Below are positions 51,792 through 60,806 of a stretch of DNA of 64,000 nucleotides, one piece after another. The position numbers were made by a program, and so were the translations under genes. The stretch's first letter is position 1. Every line of letters starts with the position of its first letter. Location of the stretch: NCBI GenBank assembly GCA_024400635.1, contig JAKSMI010000004.1:86340-150339 (forward strand), written 5' to 3'. The notes beneath the pieces are model-generated. The model worked only from the letters and a program-made list of their open reading frames with translations. It did no database searches and had not been told where the DNA came from. This DNA comes from Bacteroidales bacterium (GTDB lineage Bacteria > Bacteroidota > Bacteroidia > Bacteroidales > WCHB1-69).

Positions 51792-51824
51792 AAAACGGCG
51801 TCTCAACGAGACGCCGTTTTTTTT
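51792..51824. terminator. Bidirectional terminator between mmdB and the phosphoesterase gene
   Basis: Perfect 13-bp stem AAAACGGCGTCTC / GAGACGCCGTTTT with a 3-nt loop, followed by further T residues. Confidence 0.88.
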
Positions 51825-52683
51825 ATAAGGGAACTTCTTCAAACGTCAGTACATTGCCTATGCGGAAGCGATAAAACATGGGATTAGACTCCACTTCGGT
51901 CATTGAATTAAGAGTGTAATAGCAAACATTATTATATATCGTTTGCTCAAAATAATGATCATGGCCGGTAAAAACATAATCGACGCCATAGCGAGAAAAC
52001 AAAGAGAGAAGATCCGCAGTTTCTTCAAATGAAAAATTCCCTGTACTTCCCTGCGAACTGTCACGTTTAAAGAAATTTGTATGGGTGAAAACGATGATGT
52101 GACGATAGTTCTGTCGAGAGGCATTACTCAATATATCCTCCAACCATTTTCGTTGAGAAAGTCCTAATGTCCCTTCTCCCGAATCCAATGAAATGAATAA
52201 GTCCGCACCGTCCGAAGGAGTGTTAACCTTGAAATAGTAAACCGTTGATGGCCAATATTTTGTATAGGTTTTCCACTGTTTGAAATAAAGATCGTGATTG
52301 CCTATGGCAACCATCAATTGGTAGCCGTTATCGCGAAGTGGCTTAAATGCTTCCCAAACCATGGGATGCAAGTCCTTACCGGTAATCAAATCACCGAGGC
52401 AAAGGCCCAATCGTTCAGCCATGGTGTCATTATTCATAATGTCAACATATTTATCCAGTCGTTCAGAATGAGTGCGAGCATGGATGTCTGTAGAGATATA
52501 AATCTGATAATCATTGCGTGTGGCATTATAATCTGGAATCGGATATTCCGTATTGGCTATTATCGATTCTCTGAAACGTTCATTAACGTCTGGACTCTGA
52601 CCTTTTTCCAAACCGATTATATCCAAAGTGCAAGCATTGAATAAGAAAAGAATTGACGTGAAAACAATGTATATCTTTTTCAT
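51823..52683 (-). CDS. Calcineurin-like metallophosphoesterase lipoprotein
   Basis: 286 residues. Lipobox ends F-N-A-C with Cys at 18. The five metallophosphoesterase motifs are visible: D-x-H in STDIHA near 70, G-D-x2 in CLGDLITG near 95, G-N-H-D near 128, H in VFTHTNFF near 197, and G-H-D-H near 239. The two-metal site is thus intact. Substrate unknown; such lipoproteins act on phosphoesters outside the inner membrane. Its first base is shared with the stop of the upstream outer-membrane protein gene, so the two are translationally coupled. Confidence 0.87.
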   Translation of the reverse strand: MKKIYIVFTSILFLFNACTLDIIGLEKGQSPDVNERFRESIIANTEYPIPDYNATRNDYQIYISTDIHARTHSERLDKYVDIMNNDTMAERLGLCLGDLITGKDLHPMVWEAFKPLRDNGYQLMVAIGNHDLYFKQWKTYTKYWPSTVYYFKVNTPSDGADLFISLDSGEGTLGLSQRKWLEDILSNASRQNYRHIIVFTHTNFFKRDSSQGSTGNFSFEETADLLSLFSRYGVDYVFTGHDHYFEQTIYNNVCYYTLNSMTEVESNPMFYRFRIGNVLTFEEVPL

Positions 52684-53426
52684 TAGAACATATATTTAAT
52701 ACCAGTACGAACATTAACACCCCAAAACTGATTATTCAAATGGAATTTGCCAGCGGATTTGAAATCTATATCCAATATCGCTGAAAAATGATTGAGGAAG
52801 TTGTAATTGCCTCTCAGCATAAAAATTGGCAACCAAGTTCGCTCGTATTCATAATCCGTATAATTGGCAACGGCAATCTGGAGATTCCAGCAACTTCTCT
52901 GTGGACGCACGTTAACAGCCAAACGATAAAGAATATTGAAAGGTTCGTAAACATGTGAGTTGTTAGTTCTATAATCGAGTTCCATGTCCATGATAAAATT
53001 GGACAATAGACCGATTTGTACGCTTACATAATCCATTCTATAGCCAAAACTTCCTGAAAATGAAAGCATTGTGGTTTTATATCCCCAAAATATGCGGCTA
53101 TGAATTGATCCATCGAGGAAAAATTCGCCTTTTTTAATTGGAAATTTGGGTCGCGCAACTACAGTAAGGGCACAAACGGAAGCCGAATGAATTTCCAAAG
53201 CCGCATCCATTTCAAAGTGCTGATTAATAGGCATATGTCCATTGATGTCAATACCTCCATAACTATGCCACGTGTAGTTATATCCGTACATTCCCATCAA
53301 AGAAATGGAATAACGTTCATTGGGGAATTTGACTGAATCACTTGGAACAGTAAGCAATTGTGAATTTTCGGCGAAGCACCACCCTGCCGAAAAAAACAAT
53401 AAAGCAATAATAATTAATCGTTTCAT
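52683..53426 (-). CDS. Outer-membrane beta-barrel protein of unknown function
   Basis: 247 residues. A signal peptide (ending SAGWCFAE, about 20) is followed by alternating amphipathic strands with many aromatic residues (YSISLMGMYGYNYTW, FEMDAALEIHSASV, FFLDGSIHSRIFWGYK) and a terminal strand ending in aromatic F (GIKYMF), the classical outer-membrane insertion signal. No named family is recognised. Coupled to the phosphoesterase lipoprotein, which may be its functional partner. Promoter box at 53446-53453. Confidence 0.75.
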   Translation of the reverse strand: MKRLIIIALLFFSAGWCFAENSQLLTVPSDSVKFPNERYSISLMGMYGYNYTWHSYGGIDINGHMPINQHFEMDAALEIHSASVCALTVVARPKFPIKKGEFFLDGSIHSRIFWGYKTTMLSFSGSFGYRMDYVSVQIGLLSNFIMDMELDYRTNNSHVYEPFNILYRLAVNVRPQRSCWNLQIAVANYTDYEYERTWLPIFMLRGNYNFLNHFSAILDIDFKSAGKFHLNNQFWGVNVRTGIKYMF

Positions 53427-53445
53427 AAATTGTATAATGATGCTG

Positions 53446-53453
53446 CAAAATTA
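53446..53453 (-). promoter_or_regulatory. Putative promoter of the barrel/phosphoesterase operon
   Basis: Minus-strand TAATTTTG 20 bp before the ATG at 53426, implying a short leader. Confidence 0.5.
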
Positions 53454-53571
53454 AATAAAATATGAATATGGTTGAACTATTTAATTATTGAATTCGAGAA
53501 ACGATAAAGTCGAGAAACGAGATTTTAATAATTATTTATGACTATTGATATCGTCTTCCCGCAAAAAATCG

Positions 53572-53579
53572 TATATTTG
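53572..53579 (+). promoter_or_regulatory. Putative promoter of the ricT-like/gldH operon
   Basis: TATATTTG 49 bp before ATG 53628. Confidence 0.55.
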
Positions 53580-53627
53580 CAATTTTATAAAATACATGAA
53601 TAATTAACGCTAAATATATCATCTTAT

Positions 53628-55154
53628 ATGTCTGAAGGAAATAATAACAACCATAAGAATCAACAAAATTCCGAACAGCGGCAACACTCTAAGAATTTTC
53701 ATCGCCGCAACTATGGGCATCATCACAACAATAACAGGCCCAAAGAAAATAAGCCAGGAGAAAAAATCAATACTGATTCTGAAGAAATTATCGAAAAAAA
53801 TATTGAAGGTCAAATAAAAGAGGTTGCGGATAAAGTTGTTGATTCTCCCCAAAATGCAGAGAATGAAGAATTAGATAATGAAGTTGCTTCTTTAGAAGAC
53901 ATTGCCAAGGTGGCTGCTGAATCGCGGGCACACAGAGCCAACCGTATCCGTGAGGAAAATCAGAAAATAGAGAAATTCTCTGATAAGGACCATTCTCAAG
54001 TGGAAAACTGGGAGCAATACTTGGAAATGAATATCCAGACAGGAAGCAATCAAGAAGCCGAAGCCATTGCAGCCAACATCTTTTTGAGTCGGGGTATGCA
54101 TGAAAGGCCAGACATCGAAACACCTCGCTGCAGCGAATATAGATATAATTGCTGCAAATTAGCCTCCTACGATTGGATTGAGCAGATGAACATCTCTTTG
54201 GACTATTTGGAATTCCCTATTGCGGAAGTCCGTTTCAAGAACAGCCACAAGGACTTTTTTATTTTGCCGGGGGAAGGCGTGTTTCACGTGGGAGACATTG
54301 TTGCCGTAGAAGCTAACCCAGGTCACGACATCGGCATTATTTCGATGTTAGGACTACAAGTGAAAAAACAACTGGAACACAAGCGCATCAAAGCTGAAGA
54401 TGTGAGCAAAAAATTGTATCGTCTTGCTCGCGTCAGCGATATCGACAAATGGGTCTCCACCATAGATTTGGAACATGCGACAATGCTTTCCTCAAGATAT
54501 ATCGCTTGGGACCTTAATCTGAAAATGAAAGTCAATGATGTTGAATATCAAGGAGATGGAACAAAAGCAATTTTCTATTATTCAGCAGAAGAACGGGTTG
54601 ATTTCCGAGAATTGATTAAAATTTTGGCAGAGCAATTCCGTATTCGTATTGAAATGCGACAAATTGGCGTTCGCCAAGAAGCCGCACGTTTGGGAGGTAT
54701 AGGCACTTGTGGTCGCGAATTATGCTGTTCATCTTGGCTTACTAATTTCCAGTCGGTGTCGACCAGTACAGCCCGCACGCAGCAACTTTCCCTCAACCCA
54801 CAGAAACTTGCCGGCATGTGTGGAAAATTGAAATGTTGCCTTAATTTTGAGCAGTCCACCTATATTGAGGAATCCAAGGGATTTCCAGCTCCCAATGTTC
54901 ATCTTAAGACCAAAAAAGGCAAAGGATTTTATAATAAAATCGATATTTTCAAGAAAATCGTTTGGTATTCGTATGCCGATGATAATACCAAGATTTTTGC
55001 AATACCCCTCGACAAGGTTAATGAAATCATTGCCATGAATAATGAAGGCAAATATCCTGACACATTGGAGGAATTTGCTGTTGTCAACCAAGCTAAAGTT
55101 GAAGAAGGTGTCAGCTATAGCATGGACGAATTAAAACGTATAGAAGACAAATAA
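53628..55154 (+). CDS. PSP1-domain protein, RicT/YaaT-like
   Basis: 508 residues. The first 150 are low complexity, Asn/His-rich then acidic (NNNNHKNQQN, HRRNYGHHHNNN). The conserved PSP1 core spans about 165-420: YRYNCCKL, FPGEG-like ILPGEGVFHVGDIVAVE, and the cysteine clusters GTCGRELCCSSWL near 360 and GMCGKLKCCLNFE near 395. In Bacillus the homologue RicT (YaaT) works in a Fe-S-containing complex affecting mRNA maturation and development. The Bacteroidota version carries extra N- and C-terminal extensions. The last base overlaps the gldH start, a coupling often seen in the phylum. Function here is inferred. Confidence 0.85.
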   Translation: MSEGNNNNHKNQQNSEQRQHSKNFHRRNYGHHHNNNRPKENKPGEKINTDSEEIIEKNIEGQIKEVADKVVDSPQNAENEELDNEVASLEDIAKVAAESRAHRANRIREENQKIEKFSDKDHSQVENWEQYLEMNIQTGSNQEAEAIAANIFLSRGMHERPDIETPRCSEYRYNCCKLASYDWIEQMNISLDYLEFPIAEVRFKNSHKDFFILPGEGVFHVGDIVAVEANPGHDIGIISMLGLQVKKQLEHKRIKAEDVSKKLYRLARVSDIDKWVSTIDLEHATMLSSRYIAWDLNLKMKVNDVEYQGDGTKAIFYYSAEERVDFRELIKILAEQFRIRIEMRQIGVRQEAARLGGIGTCGRELCCSSWLTNFQSVSTSTARTQQLSLNPQKLAGMCGKLKCCLNFEQSTYIEESKGFPAPNVHLKTKKGKGFYNKIDIFKKIVWYSYADDNTKIFAIPLDKVNEIIAMNNEGKYPDTLEEFAVVNQAKVEEGVSYSMDELKRIEDK

Positions 55155-55624
55155 TGAAAAAGTTACTATTGTTTTCGGCCATTGTCATACTGCTTTGTTC
55201 CTGTGGACCGAAGCGTTTTTATGAAGACATACAGAGTGTGAACCCTAAAGCCTGGAATATGGATTCGGCTTTGCATTTCCAATTCGATGTCACAGATTCA
55301 ATGCAGTATTATGATTTTTATCTATACGTGCGTAACAACAGCGATTATCCAATGCAGAATTTCTATGTCTTTTTCACCACGGAATTCCCCAACGGACAAT
55401 GTGCGCAAGATACTTTGGGATTCATTCTATGTGACAAGTATGGCAAATGGACAGGTAAAGGTCAAGGAGATTTGAAAGAAAATCGATTCTTATTTCGCTC
55501 CAACATCCGTTTTGCCCATTGTGGTCAGTACAAATTCACTGTACGTCAAGCCATGCGCGATGAAAATCTGGTTGGCATTTCCGATTTTGGATTGAGTTTG
55601 TTTGAACATCAAGCAAATAATTAG
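55154..55624 (+). CDS. gldH: Gliding motility lipoprotein GldH
   Basis: 156 residues. Lipobox ends L-C-S-C, Cys at 17. The sequence (FYEDIQSVNPKAWNMDSALHF near 22, YDFYLYVRNNSDYPMQNFYVFF near 55, and the later RFAHCGQYKFTVRQAMRDENLVGISDFGLSL) matches GldH, a lipoprotein required for gliding in Flavobacterium and conserved in non-gliding Bacteroidales that possess type IX secretion. Its ATG overlaps the RicT-like stop codon by one base (TAATG). Presence agrees with porX and sorting-domain proteins in this window. Its biochemical role is not established. Confidence 0.87.
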   Translation: MKKLLLFSAIVILLCSCGPKRFYEDIQSVNPKAWNMDSALHFQFDVTDSMQYYDFYLYVRNNSDYPMQNFYVFFTTEFPNGQCAQDTLGFILCDKYGKWTGKGQGDLKENRFLFRSNIRFAHCGQYKFTVRQAMRDENLVGISDFGLSLFEHQANN

Positions 55625-55640
55625 TTTTCAAATTTTTAAT

Positions 55641-56282
55641 ATGAAACGCATCGCATTTATCATATTGTTTTTGCTGATTACCGTAGGACTTGATGCTCAG
55701 GAAATAACAGGAAATGTTTCGACACAGCATAGTAATGTCAAGGGTGGTGCGCGTATAGGTATGACTTGCTCACAGATTTCCGGCGATAATCTAACAGGCT
55801 ACCATCAACCTGGGGTTTATGCGGGGTTATACGTTACGTTTCCGCTGTCGCAAAATTGGAAATGGATGGTTCAGCCAGAACTGAACTTCAACATGAAAGG
55901 CAGTCGCACTTATTTCCCCAAAGGCCTGAGTGAAGGTAGTCAGACTTATTCACTGCGATTGATGTATCTCGAAATACCAGTTGTTTTCAAGTGGAATTTC
56001 TGGAAGGGCTTTCTTCTTGAAGCGGGTCCGTCTTTCAATATCAACGTTTTCCATCAAGAAAAATTTGATGGTGATGTCGATCATCATGTGCAACCTTTCC
56101 GCTGGTACGAATTCGCAGGTCTGGTTGGGTTATCTTACATATTCAAAGGCCATTACGCTATTTTTTTCCGTTATTCAGGTTCTTTCATTCCAGTACGAGT
56201 CCCCAATAACGTGATGAATCGACTGCAAAAGAAGCAGTACAACGACGTAATGATGTTCGGATTTTATTATCAGTTTAATTAA
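55641..56282 (+). CDS. PorT-family outer-membrane beta-barrel protein
   Basis: 213 residues from ATG 55641; the upstream in-frame alternative start lacks a sensible signal peptide. Signal peptide ends GLDAQ near 20. The rest fits the outer-membrane beta-barrel (PF13568-like/PorT) family: GGARIGMTCSQISGDN near 36, YAGLYVTFPLSQNWKWMVQPELNFNMKGSR, YLEIPVVFKWNF near 109, and a terminal aromatic strand (MMFGFYYQFN). PorT proper is needed for type IX secretion in Porphyromonas, but the family is broad and this member may do something else. It follows gldH by 16 bp in the same operon. Confidence 0.78.
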   Translation: MKRIAFIILFLLITVGLDAQEITGNVSTQHSNVKGGARIGMTCSQISGDNLTGYHQPGVYAGLYVTFPLSQNWKWMVQPELNFNMKGSRTYFPKGLSEGSQTYSLRLMYLEIPVVFKWNFWKGFLLEAGPSFNINVFHQEKFDGDVDHHVQPFRWYEFAGLVGLSYIFKGHYAIFFRYSGSFIPVRVPNNVMNRLQKKQYNDVMMFGFYYQFN

Positions 56283-56296
56283 AAGACACTGATAAT

Positions 56297-56324
56297 AAAC
56301 GCATTATCATTCGATAATATGTTT
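56297..56324. terminator. Probable terminator at convergent ends of PorT-like and CNNM genes
   Basis: AAACGCATTATC / GATAATATGTTT, 12-bp stem with one mismatch and one G-U pair, followed by ATATTTTTC. It overlaps the end of the CNNM gene (stop at 56307). Confidence 0.5.
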
Positions 56325-57356
56325 ATATTTTTCTTTACGCTCATTCCATTTGCTACGGGCGTATTGCTGCATATCCTCAATACTGTCGGTTTCATCCACG
56401 ATTTCCAGACCGAATATTGATTCAATGATATCTTCCAGCGTAACAATTCCGCTGAAAGTTCCATATTCGTCAACGATAAGTGCAATGTGTTCCTTTTCAT
56501 TGAGCAAGGTCTCCCACAACTTCGTAATGCTCTGCCCTTCTTCTGCGGCGACAATCATACGTTTAATTTCCGACAACTTTGTGTCGAATTTGTCGTTGGC
56601 AACATTTTCGAGCACTTTTTGGCGTAAAACGTAGCCCGTGATATGATCTTCGTCATTGTCGGCATAGACTGGAATTCTGGCATAATGGAGGTAGTCCTTG
56701 TTTTTGTAGAATTCAGAAACAGTCATTTCTTCGGGGGCCGTAGAAACCACAATTTGAGGTGTCATGATGTCTTCCACCAAAACAGATTCAAGGCGGACAA
56801 TATTCTGGATGATTTTATTTTCCGCCAGCTGGATTTCACCTTCTTCGGCAGCCATATCTGCCATTGCTGATACTTCTTCACGACTTACGGTAGCTTCCTT
56901 ATCTTTACTGCCAATCAATCTCGTTATCAATTCTGACAGCAAAACAAAAGGAAACATGATGATAATCAACACTTTGACAGCTCTCGCAACGAAAATGCAC
57001 ATTTTGCGCCAGTAATTGGCACCGATGGTTTTAGGGATGATTTCTGAAAAAATCAAAATCAGTAAAGTCAGTATGGCAGAGCCGATTCCAAAATAAGCAT
57101 TGCCCCACAATTTAACCACTTGAGCGCCAACGCCAGCAGCGCCTATCGTGTTGGCGATGGTATTCAGCGACAAAATTGCAGCCAAGGGCCTATCAATATT
57201 TTCCTTGTATTTGCGCAATAATTCAGCACCTTTTCGTCCCTCTGTTTCTAACATATTAATGTAAGAAATGGGTGTGGAAAGCATAATGGATTCCATCAGG
57301 GAGCAAATGAACGAAATGGCTAAAGCAAGAAATAAGTAAAAGAACAACGTTCCCAT
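56307..57356 (-). CDS. CNNM/CBS-domain membrane protein (HlyC/CorC family)
   Basis: 349 residues. The N-terminal DUF21/CNNM transmembrane domain (about 1-150) has SLMESIMLSTPISYI, LNTIANTIGAAGVGAQV near 63 and LIFSEIIPKTIGANYW near 101. Two CBS domains follow (MTPQIVVSTAPEEMTVSEF near 195; ALIVDEYGTFSGIVTLEDIIESIFG near 291). The usual C-terminal CorC domain is missing, so the protein is the short form. Proteins of this type are implicated in magnesium or other cation efflux; some were named haemolysins without good evidence. Last gene of a seven-gene operon, 12 bp after the MBL-fold gene. Confidence 0.88.
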   Translation of the reverse strand: MGTLFFYLFLALAISFICSLMESIMLSTPISYINMLETEGRKGAELLRKYKENIDRPLAAILSLNTIANTIGAAGVGAQVVKLWGNAYFGIGSAILTLLILIFSEIIPKTIGANYWRKMCIFVARAVKVLIIIMFPFVLLSELITRLIGSKDKEATVSREEVSAMADMAAEEGEIQLAENKIIQNIVRLESVLVEDIMTPQIVVSTAPEEMTVSEFYKNKDYLHYARIPVYADNDEDHITGYVLRQKVLENVANDKFDTKLSEIKRMIVAAEEGQSITKLWETLLNEKEHIALIVDEYGTFSGIVTLEDIIESIFGLEIVDETDSIEDMQQYARSKWNERKEKYKHIIE

Positions 57357-57368
57357 ATTAATAAATTT

Positions 57369-58769
57369 CTATAATTCAACACTATCTCTAAAACAAGGTA
57401 CAATGGCGTGGGCGAAACCGGCATCTTTAAGATGCTGAGCATAGCGGTCACGCACATCGGCTTCTCCATGTACCACAAACAATTTTTTGATTTTTTTCTT
57501 ATTTTGGCAAGAAAGATATTCAATAAGTTCTTTATAATCAGCATGTCCAGAATATGACTCGATAGAAGCCAACGTGGCTTTAACTTTGAAATTCATACCA
57601 AAAATCGACACAATCTTATCGCCACGCATGATTTTTGCACCTAAGGTTGTCGGGGAACAATAGCCGACACTCAAGATTGTAGTCCGGGGATTTTCGATGT
57701 TATTGGCCAAGTGATGCTTAATACGACCAGCTTCCATCATCCCTGATGCAGAAATGATTATGCAGGGGCGATTGTAAGTATTCAGACGTTTTGAATCATC
57801 AACGCTACGGACATAATGCAGTTTTTCAAAACCAAACGGGTCGGAAGATGTTTCCATAAAATCCTGCATTTCCTCATTGAAACATTCCTTGTGAAGTCTG
57901 AAAATATTGGTGGCAGAGACAGCCAACGGGCTATCTACAAAAATTTCGATATCAGGTAAAACGCCAGCCAACTTTAGGCGATGCAAAGCATAAACTATTT
58001 CCTGAGTTCTGCCGATGGCGAATGAAGGGATGAGCAATTTGCCTTTGCGTTGAACGCAGGCATCTTTAACCACGAGGGCCAATTCCTGTTCCGCATTATC
58101 GATCGTGGTATGCAATCTATCGCCGTAGGTGGCTTCTGTCACGATATAATCTGCTTGCGGGAAAGGTTTAGGATCAGGCAAAATGCGTTTGTTGAAACGT
58201 CCAATATCGCCCGTATAACACAGCGTCTTTTCCTTACCATCTTCCGTAAAAGTCATATAGACGGCACTGCTGCCCAACATGTGACCGGTATCAATGAATT
58301 TCACCTTGAAGCCCTCTTCTATCATAAATTCATGATCATAAGAAAAACTGGCAAAGTTTGACATGCAGTTGGCGGCATCCTGCATCGTATAAATTGGTTC
58401 AACGGGGGGCAGTCCTTGCTTGTCTCTTTTCTTATTGAATTGAATGGTATCAGATTCTTGAATGCGTCCAGAGTCTGGGAGCATAATAGAACACAAATCG
58501 CGGGTGGCGTGGGTACAGAAAATCGTGCCGTTAAAACCCAACTTGCAAATATACGGTATTAGCCCGGAATGATCAATGTGGGCATGAGATAGAAGCAGAT
58601 AATCAACTTCTGCCGGATTGAAACCCAAATCACGGTTCATACTATCGGTTTCCAAACCTTTACCTTGATACATACCACAATCCAGGAGAATCTTGGTTCC
58701 TTTCTTTGTGGTTATCATAAACTTGCTACCCGTAACTTCTTCAGTAGCACCTAAAAAATCAAGTTTCAT
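57369..58769 (-). CDS. MBL-fold/beta-CASP RNA-processing hydrolase
   Basis: 466 residues. The metallo-beta-lactamase motif S-H-A-H-I-D-H-S-G near 59-67, a further metal ligand in DTGHMLGSSAV near 159, YTGDIGRF near 184, then the beta-CASP region (PSFAIGRTQEIVYAL near 250) and ISASGMMEAGRIKHHLANN near 342 and VHGEAD near 437 complete the RNA-specificity domain. The family includes archaeal CPSF-like nucleases and bacterial relatives and acts as a zinc-dependent endoribonuclease or exoribonuclease. Specific RNA targets are unknown. It lies between rlmD and the CNNM gene with 24- and 12-bp gaps. Confidence 0.87.
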   Translation of the reverse strand: MKLDFLGATEEVTGSKFMITTKKGTKILLDCGMYQGKGLETDSMNRDLGFNPAEVDYLLLSHAHIDHSGLIPYICKLGFNGTIFCTHATRDLCSIMLPDSGRIQESDTIQFNKKRDKQGLPPVEPIYTMQDAANCMSNFASFSYDHEFMIEEGFKVKFIDTGHMLGSSAVYMTFTEDGKEKTLCYTGDIGRFNKRILPDPKPFPQADYIVTEATYGDRLHTTIDNAEQELALVVKDACVQRKGKLLIPSFAIGRTQEIVYALHRLKLAGVLPDIEIFVDSPLAVSATNIFRLHKECFNEEMQDFMETSSDPFGFEKLHYVRSVDDSKRLNTYNRPCIIISASGMMEAGRIKHHLANNIENPRTTILSVGYCSPTTLGAKIMRGDKIVSIFGMNFKVKATLASIESYSGHADYKELIEYLSCQNKKKIKKLFVVHGEADVRDRYAQHLKDAGFAHAIVPCFRDSVEL

Positions 58770-58793
58770 AATATTTAGTTTTTCAATGTTTTA

Positions 58794-60191
58794 CTAACGA
58801 TGTTCAAGAAGCACGACATTCTCGACGTGGTGCGTATGCGGAAACATATCCACAGGCTGAACTTTAACCACCTTATAATCAGTGTCTAACAACGTAATAT
58901 CTCGAGCTTGGGTTGCAGGATTGCAGCTCACGTAGACAATGCGTTTGGGGGCAATGGAAATCAGTTGCTCAATCACTTTGTCATGCATGCCGGCGCGCGG
59001 AGGATCGGTAATTACAATGTCTGGCCTGCCATTCTGTCGGATGAAATCAGCGGTGAAAACCTTGGCCATATCTCCTGCATAAAAGCGCGTATTGCTGATT
59101 CCGTTGAGTTTAGAATTTTCTTTGGCATTAACGATAGCTTCGTCAACATATTCAATGCCGACCACCATTTTGGCTTGGCGAGCCACGAAATTGGCAATGG
59201 TTCCACTCCCCGTATATAGGTCATAAACAACATCTTCTGTGGAAATCTGTGCGAATTCGCGGGCGGTACAATACAAACGATAGGCTTGTTCATCATTGGT
59301 TTGATAGAAAGAAACCGGACCAACCTTAAACTTAAGGTCTTCCATCTCTTGCATCATATACGGGCTTCCCTTAAAAGTAACTATCTCCAAATCAGTAATA
59401 TTATCATTAAATTTTGTATTAATGCAATATTGAAGTGAAGTAATCATCGGGAAGCTGTCGGCGAGGAACTGCATCAGATGACGGGTTTGTTCATTCATTT
59501 CCGTCATGACAACTATGACCATCCATTCTCCAGTTGTACTATTGCGCAGAATAATGTTGCGAAGCACGCCTTCATGTTTTCTGACATTGAAAAATGGGAT
59601 ATGGTGTTTCAAGGCAAACTGCTTTATCGCCAAGCGGATTTCATTGGCAGGATCAGCCTGTAAATGGCACTTTTTGATATCCAGCACTTTATCGAATTTT
59701 CCTGGAATGTGAAATCCGAGACCTTCTGTTTCAATGGATTCGCCATTGGACTGCTTTTGTTTATCAATATCATCAAGCCAACGAAGATCCGAGAATGTGA
59801 ATTCCAGCTTATTTCTATAAAAATATTGTTTTTCAGAACCCAAAATCGGTTGCAGTTCAGGAAATTCAAACTTTCCGAGATGCTTAAAATTGTCAAAAAC
59901 TTGTTTTTGCTTGTAGAAAAGCTGTTTTTCATATGGCATAATCTGCCACTTGCAACCTCCGCACAATCCAAAATGTTCACATTGGGCATCAATTCTATCA
60001 GGCGATGACTTCTTCAGATTCACAATATACGCTTCCGCATAAGTTTTTTTCTTCTTAAAAACTTGAACATCAACAACATCACCAGGAACTGCAAAAGGAA
60101 CAAATACGGTTAAGCCCTCGTGTTTTCCAATGGCTTTCCCTTCGGAACCAGCATCAATAATTTCCAAATTTTCAATAATAAACGGCTTCAT
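58794..60191 (-). CDS. rlmD: 23S rRNA (uracil-1939-C5)-methyltransferase RlmD
   Basis: 465 residues. A TRAM domain (about 1-55; FVPFAVPGDVVDVQVF) precedes the Fe-S cysteines C-x5-C-x2-C in CEHFGLCGGCKWQI near 67. The methyltransferase domain has SFYQTNDEQAYRLY near 292, the SAM-binding DLYTGSGTIANFVAR near 321, and DPPRAGMHDKVIEQL near 397 with the catalytic cysteine in VSCNPATQARD near 423. Methylates U1939 or the related position of 23S rRNA; assignment between RlmD and RlmCD is not certain from sequence. Located between nadD and the MBL gene in one operon. Confidence 0.9.
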   Translation of the reverse strand: MKPFIIENLEIIDAGSEGKAIGKHEGLTVFVPFAVPGDVVDVQVFKKKKTYAEAYIVNLKKSSPDRIDAQCEHFGLCGGCKWQIMPYEKQLFYKQKQVFDNFKHLGKFEFPELQPILGSEKQYFYRNKLEFTFSDLRWLDDIDKQKQSNGESIETEGLGFHIPGKFDKVLDIKKCHLQADPANEIRLAIKQFALKHHIPFFNVRKHEGVLRNIILRNSTTGEWMVIVVMTEMNEQTRHLMQFLADSFPMITSLQYCINTKFNDNITDLEIVTFKGSPYMMQEMEDLKFKVGPVSFYQTNDEQAYRLYCTAREFAQISTEDVVYDLYTGSGTIANFVARQAKMVVGIEYVDEAIVNAKENSKLNGISNTRFYAGDMAKVFTADFIRQNGRPDIVITDPPRAGMHDKVIEQLISIAPKRIVYVSCNPATQARDITLLDTDYKVVKVQPVDMFPHTHHVENVVLLEHR

Positions 60192-60207
60192 TATAAATTG
60201 TAATAAT

Positions 60208-60789
60208 TTAATTCTTAAAAAAACTCATTTCATCAACGAATTTAGCTACTTTTTCGGGCATGAGATACTTGACGGAATGTCCATTCTTGATATTTTCCCT
60301 GATCATTGTCGCGGAAATTCCCATTAAAGGAGCATTGACGCGAGTAATGCGAGGTGAAATTAGCTTATCTTCTGTATTGTTATTACCCCTGGGGTAAACA
60401 TAAATGGAGTAATTGTCTAAAATGAACTGATAATTATACCATTTTTCAATACATTCCAGATTGTCCTCGCCCATAATAAGACAAAATTCCTTATCCGGAT
60501 ATTTTTCCTGCAAATGCAGTAAGGTGTTAACAGTATATGAGGGCTGAGGAAGTTTGAATTCTATATCGGAAGCGCGGAAACGAGGATCATCTTCAATAGC
60601 CAGATTTACCATATACAAGCGCTGACGTTCTGGAAGCAGGCTTTGCTTTTTTTTCAGCGGATTGCAAGGTGAAACAACAAACCACAACTCTTTCAAGTCT
60701 GTATGCTCGACCATGAATTCGGCAATAATCAAATGTCCCACGTGAACAGGATTGAAAGAGCCGAAGAAGAGTCCTATTTTTTTATTCAT
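60208..60789 (-). CDS. nadD: Nicotinate-nucleotide adenylyltransferase
   Basis: 193 residues. The nucleotidyltransferase signature GLFFGSFNPVHVGHL (6-20) with the H-x-G-H pattern, VVSPCNPLKKK near 38, IMGEDNLECIEKWYN near 105 and the C-terminal ISATMIRENIKNG near 165 (S-x-T-x-I-R) are all present. It adenylates nicotinate mononucleotide in NAD synthesis. Start lies 17 bp after the rodA stop, inside a cell-wall operon, an arrangement seen in other Bacteroidota as well. Confidence 0.94.
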   Translation of the reverse strand: MNKKIGLFFGSFNPVHVGHLIIAEFMVEHTDLKELWFVVSPCNPLKKKQSLLPERQRLYMVNLAIEDDPRFRASDIEFKLPQPSYTVNTLLHLQEKYPDKEFCLIMGEDNLECIEKWYNYQFILDNYSIYVYPRGNNNTEDKLISPRITRVNAPLMGISATMIRENIKNGHSVKYLMPEKVAKFVDEMSFFKN

Positions 60790-60806
60790 ACCTTATTGTT
60801 ATATAA

